This document shows positions 33,620 through 45,636 of a DNA stretch of 64,000 nt, one piece after another. The DNA is from Viscum album (taxonomy: Eukaryota > Streptophyta > Magnoliopsida > Santalales > Viscaceae). How positions within the stretch are numbered: position 1 is the stretch's first letter; every line of letters begins with the position of its first letter. A program made the translations under genes and the position numbers. Below the pieces are notes generated by a model. The model made no database searches. It was not told the origin of the DNA and was given only the letters and a program-made list of their open reading frames with translations. Location: positions 941,023,195-941,087,194 of the forward strand of contig OY728120.1 of assembly GCA_963277665.1 (NCBI GenBank). Reading direction: 5' to 3'.

Positions 33620-34593
33620 TGATCTGAACCTTCCGTTATTCTTCAACATTAGTGGGATTTTTTCATATTCCTATGACAATTCTTGGCTAGATGACCACAC
33701 CTTCCACATTTGAAGCAATTCTTGGTTCCCTTGAGGTAGTCACCAAGATGCTTCTTCCCACTATTCTTGAAAAGTGTAAAGTGAGGCTTCTTTCCATAAT
33801 GGGATTTGTTTGATGAACCACCCATGTTGTTCTCTATTTTCCGCTTCTTGTCACTAGGCCCATGAAACCACTGAGAGTTTCCCATCTCCATTTCAACCTT
33901 GAGGGAACAAGGGAAAATCTCCTCAAAGTCGTCGAATTCACGAATTGCCATCACTTTTCATAGACTCGGCATTGGTTCGCTAAATAATTGATCCACCTTG
34001 CTTTTGGTGTTCATGAAAAAGCCAGAGGCATACCTTGCAATCCATGTAATGTTTGCTTCATACGCCCCGATGGACTCATGTTCCATCTTCTTGAGTCCAA
34101 TGAACTCTATTTCCATCTTGAGATGGAGGGTTCGAGGAAAATATTTCTTGAAAAAAATCCTCATGAATTCCTCCAAATTCTTGTAATCAATTTCCTCTTG
34201 GGACTTTGTATTCTTGACCAGTGTCCACCATTGATCAGCTTCTCCATCAAAACGATAGACTGCCAGTACAAATTTCTATTTTTCCGAGCACTGGAGGACA
34301 GAGAAAATAATTTCAATGGAGTTAATCCATTGTTCTGTGAGGAGGGGATCAGAAGACCTACTAAACATGGGAGGCCTTTTCCGCATGAATGATTCTATGA
34401 CAACTTGATCTTTCCTTGGAGGAGGGGGAAGTTCCACCCGATTTAAGTTATTATTCATAACTCGAGCCAGCTGAGCATGTACTGCCCTGAAGTTTTGAGC
34501 ACCATCTACCATCACATCAGACATGTCAATTGGGAAATCATTACATTGCCTATCACATTGGTTGTTGGAACATGTTATTCTATTTCCTTCCAT
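33620..34593 (-). pseudogene. gag: Element B gag
   Basis: The ATG at 34593 starts MEGNRITCSNNQCDRQCND. The frame stays open to a single stop near 34275 (34593-34276), continues in frame with GEADQWWTLVKN and a MEEFM piece (34176-33958), meets a second stop near 33957, then runs 33954-33649 through a clean zinc knuckle CFKCGRCGHLAKNC. A second knuckle near 33605 has decayed to CFNYKELGNYSNNF. Apart from these stops the gag is nearly full length, with the family gag domain (ESFMRKRPP, then SSDPLL, then WINSI), and would give about 350 residues. It is the best-preserved gag in the window. Confidence 0.83.
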
Positions 34594-35103
34594 TAACTAT
34601 GTTAAAAAACGTATATTTAGAGGTATTAAATACTTATCTATTGTGCATAAAAAGGAAACATTGAAAATTAAAGGATAAACTTAAAAAGAATAAGTACATC
34701 CAAAATTGTGATTCCATAGGATTATATCTAGGTTATCCTCGATCTATTTCATAACATATATTATTATGGTCTTTTTTCCCTTAATAATGGGTTGTACTAA
34801 TCTCATGAATCTACCAAATCATATCCCCCAGGAGTGTCGTAACCAAGAGTGCAGCAAGGCCCACTATTGTGCACATGTTCCCGTTTGAGTGTAGCTCAAA
34901 GTGGTGTTTTCGGGTTTTACCCTTAGATACATCTGTTCCAGAGCCACCTCTACCTGCTCGTATCTAGACAGAGATGTATTTTTTTGATAAAGCATTTACT
35001 CTATAATCACAAAAATGTAGGACTCTTTTCTTATACTTAGTCTCATCCGTAATGTTCTCACTAAGGTTCTATATTCCTAATTTCCAAAAATAAATTGACC
35101 ATC
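34594..35103 (-). other. Element B leader, conserved with element C
   Basis: About 510 nt between PBS and gag. 34820-34985 is closely similar to 48450-48615 in C, much more than flanking parts. Within it, sense ATACATCT...AGATGTAT (34928-34980) forms the outer stem of a hairpin around GAGCAGGTAGAGGTGGCTC. A packaging or dimerisation role is inferred from location and conservation. Confidence 0.55.
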
Positions 35104-35114
35104 ATCTAATACAA
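35104..35114 (-). other. Primer-binding site of element B (decayed)
   Basis: The plus strand ATCTAATACAA is a mutated form of CTCTGATACCA found in A and CTTTGATACCA in C, at the same two-base distance from the LTR. Confidence 0.6.
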
Positions 35115-35116
35115 AC

Positions 35117-38100
35117 TATAACTTCCCGAGAATTTTAGATATAACATTTCATTATATCTAGTATAATTAATCATCCGAGTACAAGCCGAGGATCATTAAG
35201 CCTAGTGTCTTGGAAGACTAGGTTCATATAACCTAATACATGGGGCTAACAAAAAACATTATTTAATCTCCATAAAGAGCTTCTAACTTCCATTGAGCTC
35301 TTACATCTTAATAGGGTACCCTGGGGAATACATGAACAAAGGGATGAGCTAAAAAAGCCCAGTAAGGGAATGAAAATAAGGATATATCTCAAGCGCATGA
35401 GTTAGGAGGCATGACATAAAGATATCTAAAGAATGAAACTTATAAAATAATTAAATATAAGCATGGGATCACCTAAACATGGAATCATATAAATGTGGTA
35501 GAATCATAAATCATATCATTAGTACGGGTCAAGGCTATCTGCCAATCCTGATTCCCATTTCAATACGGGTCAAGGCTAACCGCCAATCCCGTTTCACAAC
35601 GCATCTCATGAGACTTATCCTTACCCAATGCATTGGAGGGATATCTGGGCACACCCATCTCAACATATTCATGAATACTCTTGCCACATAAATAATCTTT
35701 CCAACAAAATAATTAGACATAATCAACCATACAAAAACATAAGGTTACCCATGGAAATAATTGGGCACCATAATCATGACATAAAACATATCCAATGGGC
35801 GTATCACGAATGTTTCCTTAAAAGGAAGGGATTAGAAAAGACATGGACATTCATAGGGTAAAATAGGCATATAACATGGTAAGTGGTTTCAAATATAAGT
35901 GACCAAATATATAAAAAAAAATCTATTTTAGAAACATTTTGTGTAAAACATCTTTTTTCAATTTTAAGGAAAACACTCTAAAGATATTCAAATAGAAAAG
36001 AGGACATTATTTTATATAAAACTAGAATTGAACCAAGTGGGTTTTCATAATAAAAATAATGATTTTATAAATGAAATATAGTTTTAAAACATAGGATAGA
36101 GTTCACTTGAAATTTGGTTAAAAATTTGGGAAGTCCCCTTAAAACAGGTTTGCTCATCGGAAATTTCTAAGGAGGGAATCTTTCAAAATCACATATATCC
36201 CCAAAAGAATGTGATGAATGGGTATTGATATAAGAATATTTTATAACTAACCAGAATTCATAAGACTCAAATAGAGAGATAACATGACACCATTTTTAAA
36301 TTATGATAAGGCAACCCGAAAGAACAAAGAAGGTTCGGGTATAATTCGTTACAATCTTATCGACATGGTGTCGGGTGTGACCAAGTGGGATTGATGAGAG
36401 AGAAATGGGGTTTCTCAGCACTTATAAATACCGAAGTAAGTATGCAGAGGTTCTTAAACATAACCCATAATTTTCTAGTACACATATAAAGGCATAGTAT
36501 AGAGGACACTCTTGATTAAGAGAGAAAAGGAGAGGATCCCTTACCTTAAATCCGTTGGTGTTCTCCACTTGTTATTAATGACTAGAATAAAAAAATTAGG
36601 CATATTAATTAATAATTGAAGAACCTATTATATATTAAATTTAATTATTATAACCATTTTTAGTTCATTAGAAACGTTTTTATTAGTTACAAGGTTCAAT
36701 TTCATTGTTCGGGCTCGTTTGTTTACTTGGCTTTAAAAGATCGGTTCACCTATATTCATGTTTGGATTATATTCAAGATGAAAGTGGTTGTCTGGAAATA
36801 AAGTTATATTATTTAGTTATTATATCAGATATTACAAGGTTTAATTTTAATTAGGTTACTTAGAGTGAAGTTTATTTTTTACATATATAACTATAGTGAT
36901 AACCGTTTTTGTGGATCAGAGGATTTGATTACAAAGAATGTGGTTTAATTTATAACATAGTTCCATTTGTACAAATTGATTACAGAACCAAAAATCTGAT
37001 ATATTACATATATAGTAATATGGTTCATCCATAACATAAATTTTTTCATTACCATAATTATGGATAATATAAATTGATAAATGGTTTTCCTTGAATGTGC
37101 TAAATTAGCACATCTCAAACAGTGCTTTCATTTCATTCAAATGAAAGGGTGGGGAAAGAGGATAAGATAATGAAATATACCACTAGCATGAATATATTCC
37201 ATTACATGTCTGTTATTGGATCTTTCATACTATTATGGTGAAGGGAGGTGAGGAATGAAATAAAAAAGAAAAGAACATAAAAGAAAAGAAGAAATTTGGG
37301 AAGAGGAATTTACGTCTTGAGACTTCCACCTTTCAGAACCTCTTAAGGGGAGAGGGTATGGTATTTTTAGGAGTCTAGGAGCTTTTGGACGTGGGGGAGG
37401 ACCTTGGAGAAATAGTTGGGAAGAATATAGAGAAGGCTTGGAGCTTAAGAGGAGTTGAGAGACGAGGGATTGAAGGAGGGTTTTTATAGTGGAGTAGAGG
37501 AGGGATTTCCTGATATTATAATCCTTAATTTATTATTTCATCACAAGACAAATAAAAATAAGTATTCCATGACCAAGACTAGTAAATGGTTCATGTGAAT
37601 TCGATCCAAGTGGGCTTACATCAGCAGAATATCATTTATGACTCAGTTAATCCATTATTTAGCATTTATTGTGAATTAACGGATTCTACTATTCATAAAT
37701 AATTCATGTATTTTAGAAAAATCCCAAAAATTCACCCTAACTATTTATAGACATGTAGAATCCAAAAATAAAGTCCATTTTTCATAAATAATTTAATAAA
37801 TATGATTATTTTAATATTTAATTAAAATCATAATTTATTATCAAAATCAAGATTTAAATCTTGCATTAACTCATTCTAAAACATAGGTATATTGTAATTC
37901 CAACTTGAATATATTTTTATACTATCATATGTGAGGTTAATATTCATTAGGGAAAATCACTATTCATATGGTTATGTTACTATTCATTAAGATAGGTTAC
38001 TATTCACCAAATATTATTTTTGTTTTATTGGAATCCAAAAAACATCTTGAACACAACCGTGTATGTCAGATTTTCAAAAATCCAAACATAGAAGTGCTAA

Positions 38101-38202
38101 ATTATGTTTAAAGGTCACTTATCACTTAGTAGTTAATTATTATTTGATTTTATGGCATATTTATAAGAAGGTAATTTACATTAAAAACATTGGGTCGTGA
38201 CA
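35117..38202 (-). repeat. Element B 5' LTR (right)
   Basis: Uninterrupted counterpart of 5341-5683 plus 27286-30030. Carries the hairpin block (35338-35369), the palindromes (35625-35636 and a TCTCATGAGA about 20 bp to the left), the 13-mer (36536-36548) and a TATA box (37482-37489). It ends GGGTCGTGACA and is followed by TSD AGTTA (38203-38207). Confidence 0.9.
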
Positions 38203-38207
38203 AGTTA

Positions 38208-39620
38208 TCTAATATTTATAAAAAATGGAGTTGGAGTTTTTAATTCATCTGATTCATTAAGATCCTAAATAATATATTCCTCTTGTCTCATTCCACTAAT
38301 ATAGTTGATGTAAAAAAGGTTATATGATATGGTGCTGAAAGGAATCATATATCCTTGTGAATCACCTTGGTTTTCCCCAATTATCTTTTCAATGAGTTTG
38401 AATGAATCACTTCATCACTTTTTTATTAGAGAGATGTTAAATTGGCGTTGATCAATAATAAGTAACTTTTAACCCATATTGATTTATTGTTCAATCAATT
38501 TATTTGGGAAAGTTAGTTTTTTTATTCATCCTTCAGTCATGTTATCATCTACATAGTGTTATGGAGTTACATATCCTGGAGACCACATTCAAGATATGGC
38601 TAGTCAATTATAAAGATAGCGTGATGTTATTGAGGATAACTAATGATATTATAGTTTTAATGGACACAATGATAAAGATAATAGACATTACTTAGATTAC
38701 CTTGTTATGATTCTTGAGGAAAATATTCTTCTTAAAAATGTGATTAAATGAATTAAAATCATTTGTGAATAGAGTGGGGAATCCAAAGGAATTAATGTCA
38801 TTATGATAAAAATAAAATTGATATTTTTTATCCAAGAATTTATGGACATAGGGAATTTGGTTTCTGAATATATAATATCAGTTGACCATGAAAAGGTAAT
38901 TCATATCCTATAATTGAATGATATATAAATTAATTTGAGAAATATAGAACCTTAAATATAGGTCTATAATATCATCATTTTGTGAATGACTTCTCAAATA
39001 TTTATTCTCCTTCCATATCACTTACTATGGAAGTGGTCAAATTCAGATCAAATTAAAAGTGTCAATTTTTCACTTCTCAATTCATATGGAATCTAATATC
39101 AACAACTATTTTTTTCTTTCAAATAGTTGTTTAGGGATATGTGGTTTAATATTATTCTAATGGAGAAAATTGCAGATGTTTTCATATATAGGGTGTTCGT
39201 GTGGTTGTGTACATATTTTAGTGTCTTCATCCATAAGAAAATAACAATCTTCCTCAGGAAATGGATCATTCAGCTATGATGCATGATTAGAAGTAATGGT
39301 GAAACTATTTTTATTAAATTTTATATTTTTATTTATATCATAGGATATAAGGTTATATACATTATAAAAAAGATATTATCATCAAGTAGAGGTGGTGTGT
39401 GGTGTAACATTGGCCATTGGAGTTTGACATTTCCTACACACCTATGAAGGGCAACCTCTTTTCTTACACTGTTAGCTGGAAGTTTACCTCTATGGATTTA
39501 ATGGAATTGGAGGAATGAAATATCTTAGGGATTATTGATGTGTTGAATCTCAATTATTTTGAGTATGGGTTGCAAATGGTTCAGACTAGTTTGTTGTGGA
39601 CAATATCCTTCCAAGAGTTT
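38208..39620 (+). pseudogene. Decayed chromovirus pol relict (RT to integrase) right of element B
   Basis: Plus-strand remnants in pol order. About 38335-38400: LKGIIYPCESPWFSPIIF, compare the RPSxSPWGAPVLFV motif. 38504-38695 is open for 63 codons and matches RT: LQSCYHLH, ETTFKIWLVNYKDS, ITNDIIVLMDTMIKII, compare [11 protein letters not shown] and [16 protein letters not shown]. About 38840-38900: MDIGNLVSEYIISVDHEKV, compare LGHVVSxxGIxVDPxKV. About 39165-39200: EKIADVFIYRV, compare the NVVADALSR motif. About 39465-39560: SWKFTSMDLMELE, compare WKWExISMDFVxGLP of integrase. Heavily mutated. Its left part lies at 5290-5340. Confidence 0.65.
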
Positions 39621-42600
39621 TTTTAATTATTAGCTACATGATGATGATTTCAATTTTAATGTTTATTTTTTTGGCCGGGAAATCATTTCTATATTTTCCC
39701 ACCCACTTAATAGGATTATTTTCTTTAAATTTCTTGTTTTCTATATTTCTATCATCCAAAACATTAGTGATGTTGGATTTTCATAACTTTTTTCTTGCAT
39801 ACACCATAGAACCATGATGATATATTAATACATGAGATATTGATTCTAGTTTATAGTTATGAAGCATTTTATAAATGACTTTTTCCTTTTCTTATAAGTT
39901 AAAATAGATAAATTATTAACACTTAAAACCTTGTGGTTTTGTTCGTCTACATATAGAGATGGTTTTGAATTTATATAAACTGTTCGTAGATGTAATTATG
40001 GGATTTCATCAAATTCCATGTTTTAATAATTTCATTTTTTGTGGTGAGTGAATAGTTTAGTAAAAATGATAAAATGATACTGATTTTGGAAACCACCAAG
40101 GATTAGGGTTAGAGACACATATACATGTATGAAATTGTGATGTAATATGGCATGTCCTCAAAAATCCATCCATTTAGGTATTTGAGGTTCATATTTAAGG
40201 ATTTATATGGGTCTCCAAAAGTAACGTGGACTTATTTCATGTTGATGACATCATAGAATCAAAATAAAGATGTTAATAAGTATAATTCCATTTAGATTTT
40301 AGAGGATATAATATGTGTATAATTCCTAGATTTTTGGGGGATCATGGGATACTGATTTGGGTCTACTAGAGTAATATTAAAACATTTGATATATGTATTC
40401 TATCAAATAGAATATTTTAAGGATCTGTATGGGTGATCATGTAAACACCTTGTCTTTTTGTCATTGGTGGTTGAGCTTATTGTGTGGGATAATTTATTTT
40501 CTATGAGAGGTCAAGGAACATTAATGTTAGACATAGTTTATTATATACTTCATATTTTTTAATAATATATTGATGACCTATATCATCTATTAGAAGTATG
40601 TATTGGTTTCCAATTTTTCATGAAACCATTTCCTCAATTGTGTCATCATCGGTTCGGTAATCATTGAAATATTACTCTGAGATAAGTTGGTCTATTTGAG
40701 ATCACCATGTGGATCATAATGGTCTATTATCATATGATTTTACCATATAAAATAAAGTTTATTTATATTATTTTTCCTCGTATAATTGATTATGAAATAT
40801 CACCCATATTCATACAATTTTTTAAATTGGGAGGATGTTTTTTTAAATAGATTTACCAAAAGTTGAGGAGCTAAGGAAGTTAATTGAATCAGAGATGAAT
40901 GTTAAACATGGGAAATTAATTTCGTTGGATAATGGTTAGATGAAAATAGATCATAGCATCTGATACATTGGAGTGTGATGCATCAGTAAGGGATCGGTGT
41001 CATCTTCTCTTTTTAGAACATTCCAATTTTTCATTAAATTTTATGGATATAAATTTATATGTTTTTGATAATTTTAACATATTTTATGAGGTATATATTT
41101 TTATGGTTTGAATATTTTAGATTTATAATTTATTTATGTGTGGTGTATTTATATTATTTTGGTCATGATGGTGACAAAATGAGACTATCGACCAGCATGT
41201 GGGAAGCCACTTTCCAGCCGGTGGCTTTGGACACAACAACCTATCGTTGTAGAGGCCACTGGATAGCTACTTGTAGTTCTCTAACCAACTAGTCGGGAAA
41301 CCCAATATTGATTAAATATTTATAAATTAATAATCAATTTGGTATGAAAGGTAGTAGAAGCTAAACTACTATATTGGGCATTACCAACAAGTAAGAGACT
41401 ACTAGTTTATTGGGGTTGCTTCCGTATATTGGACTACTAATTATATCTTGGGTTTTAAGACAAAAAATCAATAATTTATTCTTTTAATACCTATTAAAAA
41501 AACATAATTCATCCATGTATCTTATATAGGAATAAAATTTTAATTAATAGGTGCCCTAATCATCCCATATTGGAATTTTTTCTGGATGATCTAGTTTTTT
41601 CATGTTGTTCAGTTTTAACAAATAATTGTTTTTCATCATTTTTCATTTTAATTTGAAGAATATATATGAAAAACGGATTAACATAAATTTATCATTTGAT
41701 GTATCGTTCTATTTTTCTCAATGATCTATTGTGAATCTGTTACCATGAGGCCAAACATTTTTTGTTATGGGGTAGATCTAGTTTATTAAACATCTTGGGG
41801 CATCATTTCTTATTTTTCAAACATGTGATCACCAAATATATTTTCAATGATACAAAATTAATGATTAGGGACCCCACTTGTCGAATGTTGAGATTAATTA
41901 CCTTTTTATTCATGGATTTTGTGTTATCATTATTCAAAAATGGTATTCAGGTAGTCAGATACATATAAGGTATTTGTTATTAAATTTTATGTTATCATTC
42001 ATTTAAAAAAAATTAATAAATGGACATTACCATGATCCATGATTTATGAAATTTTTCTATATTTTAATTTGATATGTAATTATTTCCCTATGAAAATTTA
42101 TAAATAAATCAAAATTTTAAGGAATCTATCTTTTTATATAATTTTTTTTCTATCAATTAGTTAGAAAATTTGAAAATAGTTAAGGAACTGATTCATAAAT
42201 GATTTTAATCACATGTAATTATTTTGATTTATGTATTGCATATGATCCTTGTGTGATATTGAGTGGGTTTTGTATCAAGATATTTCAATTATTCTTTGGT
42301 TGAATTACGAGTTTTAGTATTCTCCTAGTTTATTGATGGGAATTCAAAGGACTAGTTTATATGATATCATTAGGGTAATTACATATTTGTGTATTCACAT
42401 TATCATATAGCTGGTATATTGGGAAAAAATTTAATGTACTGTATTCGTAATATATCTATTATTTAAATATTCTAGCTTTTCCATACCTATATATTCATTG
42501 GAGTTCAATTAATTTTTCTTTGTATTAATATGGATTTTTAATACATAATTTCATATTTTAAAAATGGTTTATGAAACTATTTTTGTTATTAATATTTTTC

Positions 42601-43669
42601 CTTAATTGGAATGAGTAATTCCTATGATTTTAATATAAATTTATCGGTAATTTATCTTGAAAATTTGTATTTAATTTTAAAAATATATGGTTTCTCTTAC
42701 AATGATTGAATATAGAGCACTAGTTGGGATCCTACTCAGTTTTGTTTTTATCACCCAAATTACATACTATCTATTATGTACAAACTTTTTTTTATCAAAT
42801 TATTAAATGATATAATTCCATAATGATGTATTTTATTTGATATTACATTGGGTTGGGCTAGCTGGTGGTGAGACAGTTGGGTGTTTCTCTCCCAACTCTT
42901 TCGTAATCCATGATTAGTTTCGAGTAAATTGGGGTATTTTTATGGATGATGTCTTATGGATTGGCAGATTTATCCTTATTTTTTTCATTTCCATATTTAA
43001 TTTTTGAATTTTTGAATATTATACTCTTTTTAATATTTTTTCTTCTTCATGTGTTACTTGTTAGTTTATTTTATTCATGTTTGGATGAAATCATTCGCAA
43101 TGGTTATTCTCCAGGCTTAGGTGATTATAACCATCACTTTTTATTAAGGAACTCCCTTGAAGAATTATCATGGAGAGGGTGTGATTCCTATCCTAATGGA
43201 AATCCATGTTGATTTATAATTCATGATTTGATATTTGTATTGTTCTATAGAAAACCCTAGAAAAGTTTCTGCCTTTAATTTTTTTTAAAAATGATCTTCA
43301 AAAAAGAGTCTATAACTAAATTATTCCATTTTTTTGTTAATATTGTTCATTAAATGGTTAGATTATTTCAAACAAACTATTTTAATAGTTATATTCTTTT
43401 GGTAATAGATTATTTTAAAATAAAAATCATTGATTATTTATATAATTAGTTATTTATAACATTAATTAAATATTAAAAAACTAGTAAAATATTGGGTCAA
43501 TATATTCATCCCCATCAATAAATTTTTTTCATATCAATTTAAATAATTACACACTAATGAAGTAGTTAATGAAGATCATTAGGTAGGAAAGATTCTGTAT
43601 TTTGTTTCAACTATTACTTCATTAACACTACCCTTATTATGACTACTAAAACTCCTGTTTTATCCTTTA
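39621..43669. other. AT-rich decayed DNA, no gene recognised
   Basis: Probably the rest of the chromovirus relict and other old repeats. Two local signals: a GC-richer islet at 41165-41300 with a 7-bp hairpin (AAGCCAC/GTGGCTT), and at 43488-43530 a stretch resembling a decayed LTR end plus PPT of a minus-strand Tekay-like element. ORFs here are short and low in complexity. Confidence 0.45.
43665..43669. repeat. Target-site duplication of element C, left copy (CTTTA)
   Basis: CTTTA precedes the LTR at 43670 and recurs at 52157-52161. It confirms the TATAGC/GTTACA LTR ends. Confidence 0.85.
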
Positions 43670-43871
43670 TATAGCATCCCGCCATTTTATAACATAAACT
43701 TTCATTACATTACACAAAACTGAGGATCGTAAGGTTTAGTGTCTTGGAAACAAGGATCATAATACAAAAAAAAACATAAAAACATTCTTCTTAAACACTT
43801 GAAAGGCTTCTCCTTTAGTTCATCCTATGTTCATTATGCATCTCATAACCTGGGGACATACATCAAAAGAA

Positions 43872-43898
43872 AGGGTGAGCAGAAGGCCCAGTAAGGGA
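43872..43898 (-). promoter_or_regulatory. Conserved LTR hairpin block, element C left LTR
   Basis: Sense CCCTTACTGGGC, loop, GCTCACCCTTT; TGGGC pairs with GCTCA with one G-U pair. Right-LTR copy at 48948-48974 is identical. Confidence 0.55.
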
Positions 43899-44158
43899 AA
43901 CAAGAGGAACATTTTACATGTGAACTTGAGATACTTCAATAAGGACATGAAAAGAACTTTAAGGCATGAGAAAGAAATCATGAGGCATTTCATAATAAAA
44001 ATAACATTTTTCATAACTTGAAGATGTGGCTACATCATTTAACATAGACAATCATGAACATATCACCAAGGTCCATCCCCAAGGTGTCATTTGAAAATTA
44101 CCAAGGTTATTCACCAAGGTATCGTGAAAATTGTAATCGCTAGTGGTTACATCATTAC

Positions 44159-44170
44159 CCAATGCATTGG
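44159..44170. promoter_or_regulatory. Palindrome CCAATGCATTGG, element C left LTR
   Basis: Followed by AGCGCTATCAGGGCGCACCC. Right-LTR copy at 49235-49246. A and B have the same palindrome and a related GGAG...CACCC right flank. Confidence 0.55.
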
Positions 44171-44706
44171 AGCGCTATCAGGGCGCACCCTTAAATTTGC
44201 CATTATTATCATGTGAGCCACATATATCATCATCAAACATTTCATAAATAACCCACATAGCATAAAAAAATGGGTTTCATTTCATAATCACAACGTTTTA
44301 AAAACAGCTTTAAATACGTGATCTTTACGTCACTTTAAACCCACGGAAAGGGAAAAAGGGTTTCATGTATGTAAATCCCAGAATTTAAAATAGAACATTT
44401 TGATATATATGTGACTACCCCTGTAGAAATAGGAGCTTTGAGTATTCAATTTATAACATAAAATAATTTTGAGAAAAGAGAGGCATTTTGAGACGAACAT
44501 TTTGCAGCATAACGACTGTGTTACAAGGTTTTAGAAAACATTGAAAAGAGAGGGAACATGGGTCAAGCAATCATAATTGACCCATAAAATAGTAGAGGGA
44601 CAGAATAAGAAGTATATATGGACATGGTGGTGCAATTTCAAGGACACACCATTTGAAATGAAAAACATGGAAGGAAGACAAAAGTTTGATTTCTCTTATG
44701 AAAGTT

Positions 44707-45480
44707 CGGCAGCCTAACGGCGTTACTTAAACTTCAAAATACTGAATTGAAGAGATCAAATGAGGTCTCTCATCATATGAACATAAGAGTCCAGTATGAT
44801 AGGTATATAGATCATACCCCAACATAACAAAAAGGAACTTGAAGGAATTGACATGAAAGTAGAACTTCAAAAACGAGAAGGGTGAAGAACCACTTAAAAA
44901 TTCGGCAGCCTAACGGCGCCACTTAAAACTTCAAAATACGGAATTGAAGAGATCAAATGGGGTCTCTCATCATATGAACATAAGAGTCCAGTATGATAGG
45001 TATAGAGATCATACCCCAACATAACAAAAAGGAACTTGAAGGAATTGACATGAAAGTAGAACTTCAAAACGAGAAGGGTGAAGAACCACTTAAAAATTCG
45101 GCAGCCTAACGGCGCCACTTAAAACATCAAAATACTGAATTGAAGTGATCAAATGGGGTCTCTCATCATACGATCATAAAATATCAGTATGATAATTTAG
45201 AGATCATACCCCAACATAATAAAAAGGAACATGAAAGACTTGAATGAAAATATAACTTGAAAACGAGGAAGGTGAAAGAATCCCTTAAAAATTCGGCAGC
45301 CTAACGGCACCACTTAAACATTCTTAAAACGAATTGATGAGAGCAAGGGGGGTCTCTCATCATATGAACAAGAAATAGGCAGTAGGATGAATATAAAAGA
45401 ACATCCTCCAACATAAGAACATGGAGTATAAAAGAAATGACATAAAAGAGATTACTTGAAAAGAAGGAGAGAGGTCGGAT
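44707..45480 (-). repeat. Four tandem repeats of about 196 bp, element C left LTR
   Basis: CGGCAGCCTAACGGC begins at 44707, 44903, 45099 and 45294 (spacing 196, 196, 195). Each unit also has GGTCTCTCATCATA and CATACCCCAACATAA blocks. Units two and three are closest. The right LTR repeats this at 49783, 49979, 50175 and 50370. Confidence 0.88.
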
Positions 45481-45491
45481 CCCTTACCTTA
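45479..45491 (-). promoter_or_regulatory. Splice-donor-like 13-mer, element C left LTR
   Basis: Sense TAAGGTAAGGGAT followed by CCGACC, about 145 nt downstream of the TATA box. Right-LTR copy at 50555-50567. Confidence 0.45.
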
Positions 45492-45627
45492 AAATGTGAC
45501 TCTTGAAACTCAAAGGATTGGACCTTGAGGGCTTGGGGGCACCTTGGGAGGACTCCTTGGAAGGTAAGAAGACCAGAACTTCGTTGGGGGAGAGTTGGGA
45601 GTGAAAACTAAGGGAGGAAAGGGTGGG

Positions 45628-45636
45628 TATTTATAG
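45628..45636 (-). promoter_or_regulatory. TATA box, element C left LTR
   Basis: Sense CTATAAATA within TTTCCCTATAAATACCCACC. The copy at 50704-50712 in the 5' LTR would drive the element. Confidence 0.6.

Larger units (their letters stand above)
5341..38202 (-). mobile_element. Element B: Tekay/Del-like Ty3/gypsy chromovirus with element A nested in its 3' LTR
   Basis: On the minus strand the 5' LTR is 35117-38202 (3086 bp), the interior is 30031-35116 (5086 bp) and the 3' LTR is 5341-5683 plus 27286-30030 (3088 bp after removing element A). LTR ends on the plus strand are TATAGAGACCC or TATAACTTCCC and GGGTCGTKACA, so the sense termini are TG and TA. TSD is AGTTA. The interior carries gag, protease, RT, RNase H, integrase and a chromodomain-like tail in the Ty3/gypsy order, all broken by stops. 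LTR copies differ clearly by eye, which fits an old insertion; it is older than A, which lies inside it. Confidence 0.88.

Noticed and set aside
38504..38695. Independent small gene of 63 codons
   Set aside because: It matches the chromovirus RT segment in position and order within a decayed pol.
43820..44021. Overlapping 64-codon ORFs on both strands, repeated at 48896-49097
   Set aside because: Duplicate LTR sequence; they cover the hairpin block and have no protein features.
44707..45480. Regular repeats suggesting a CRISPR-like array
   Set aside because: Whole 196-bp units are similar, with no short repeat and unique spacer pattern, and they lie in a plant LTR. They are simple tandem duplications.
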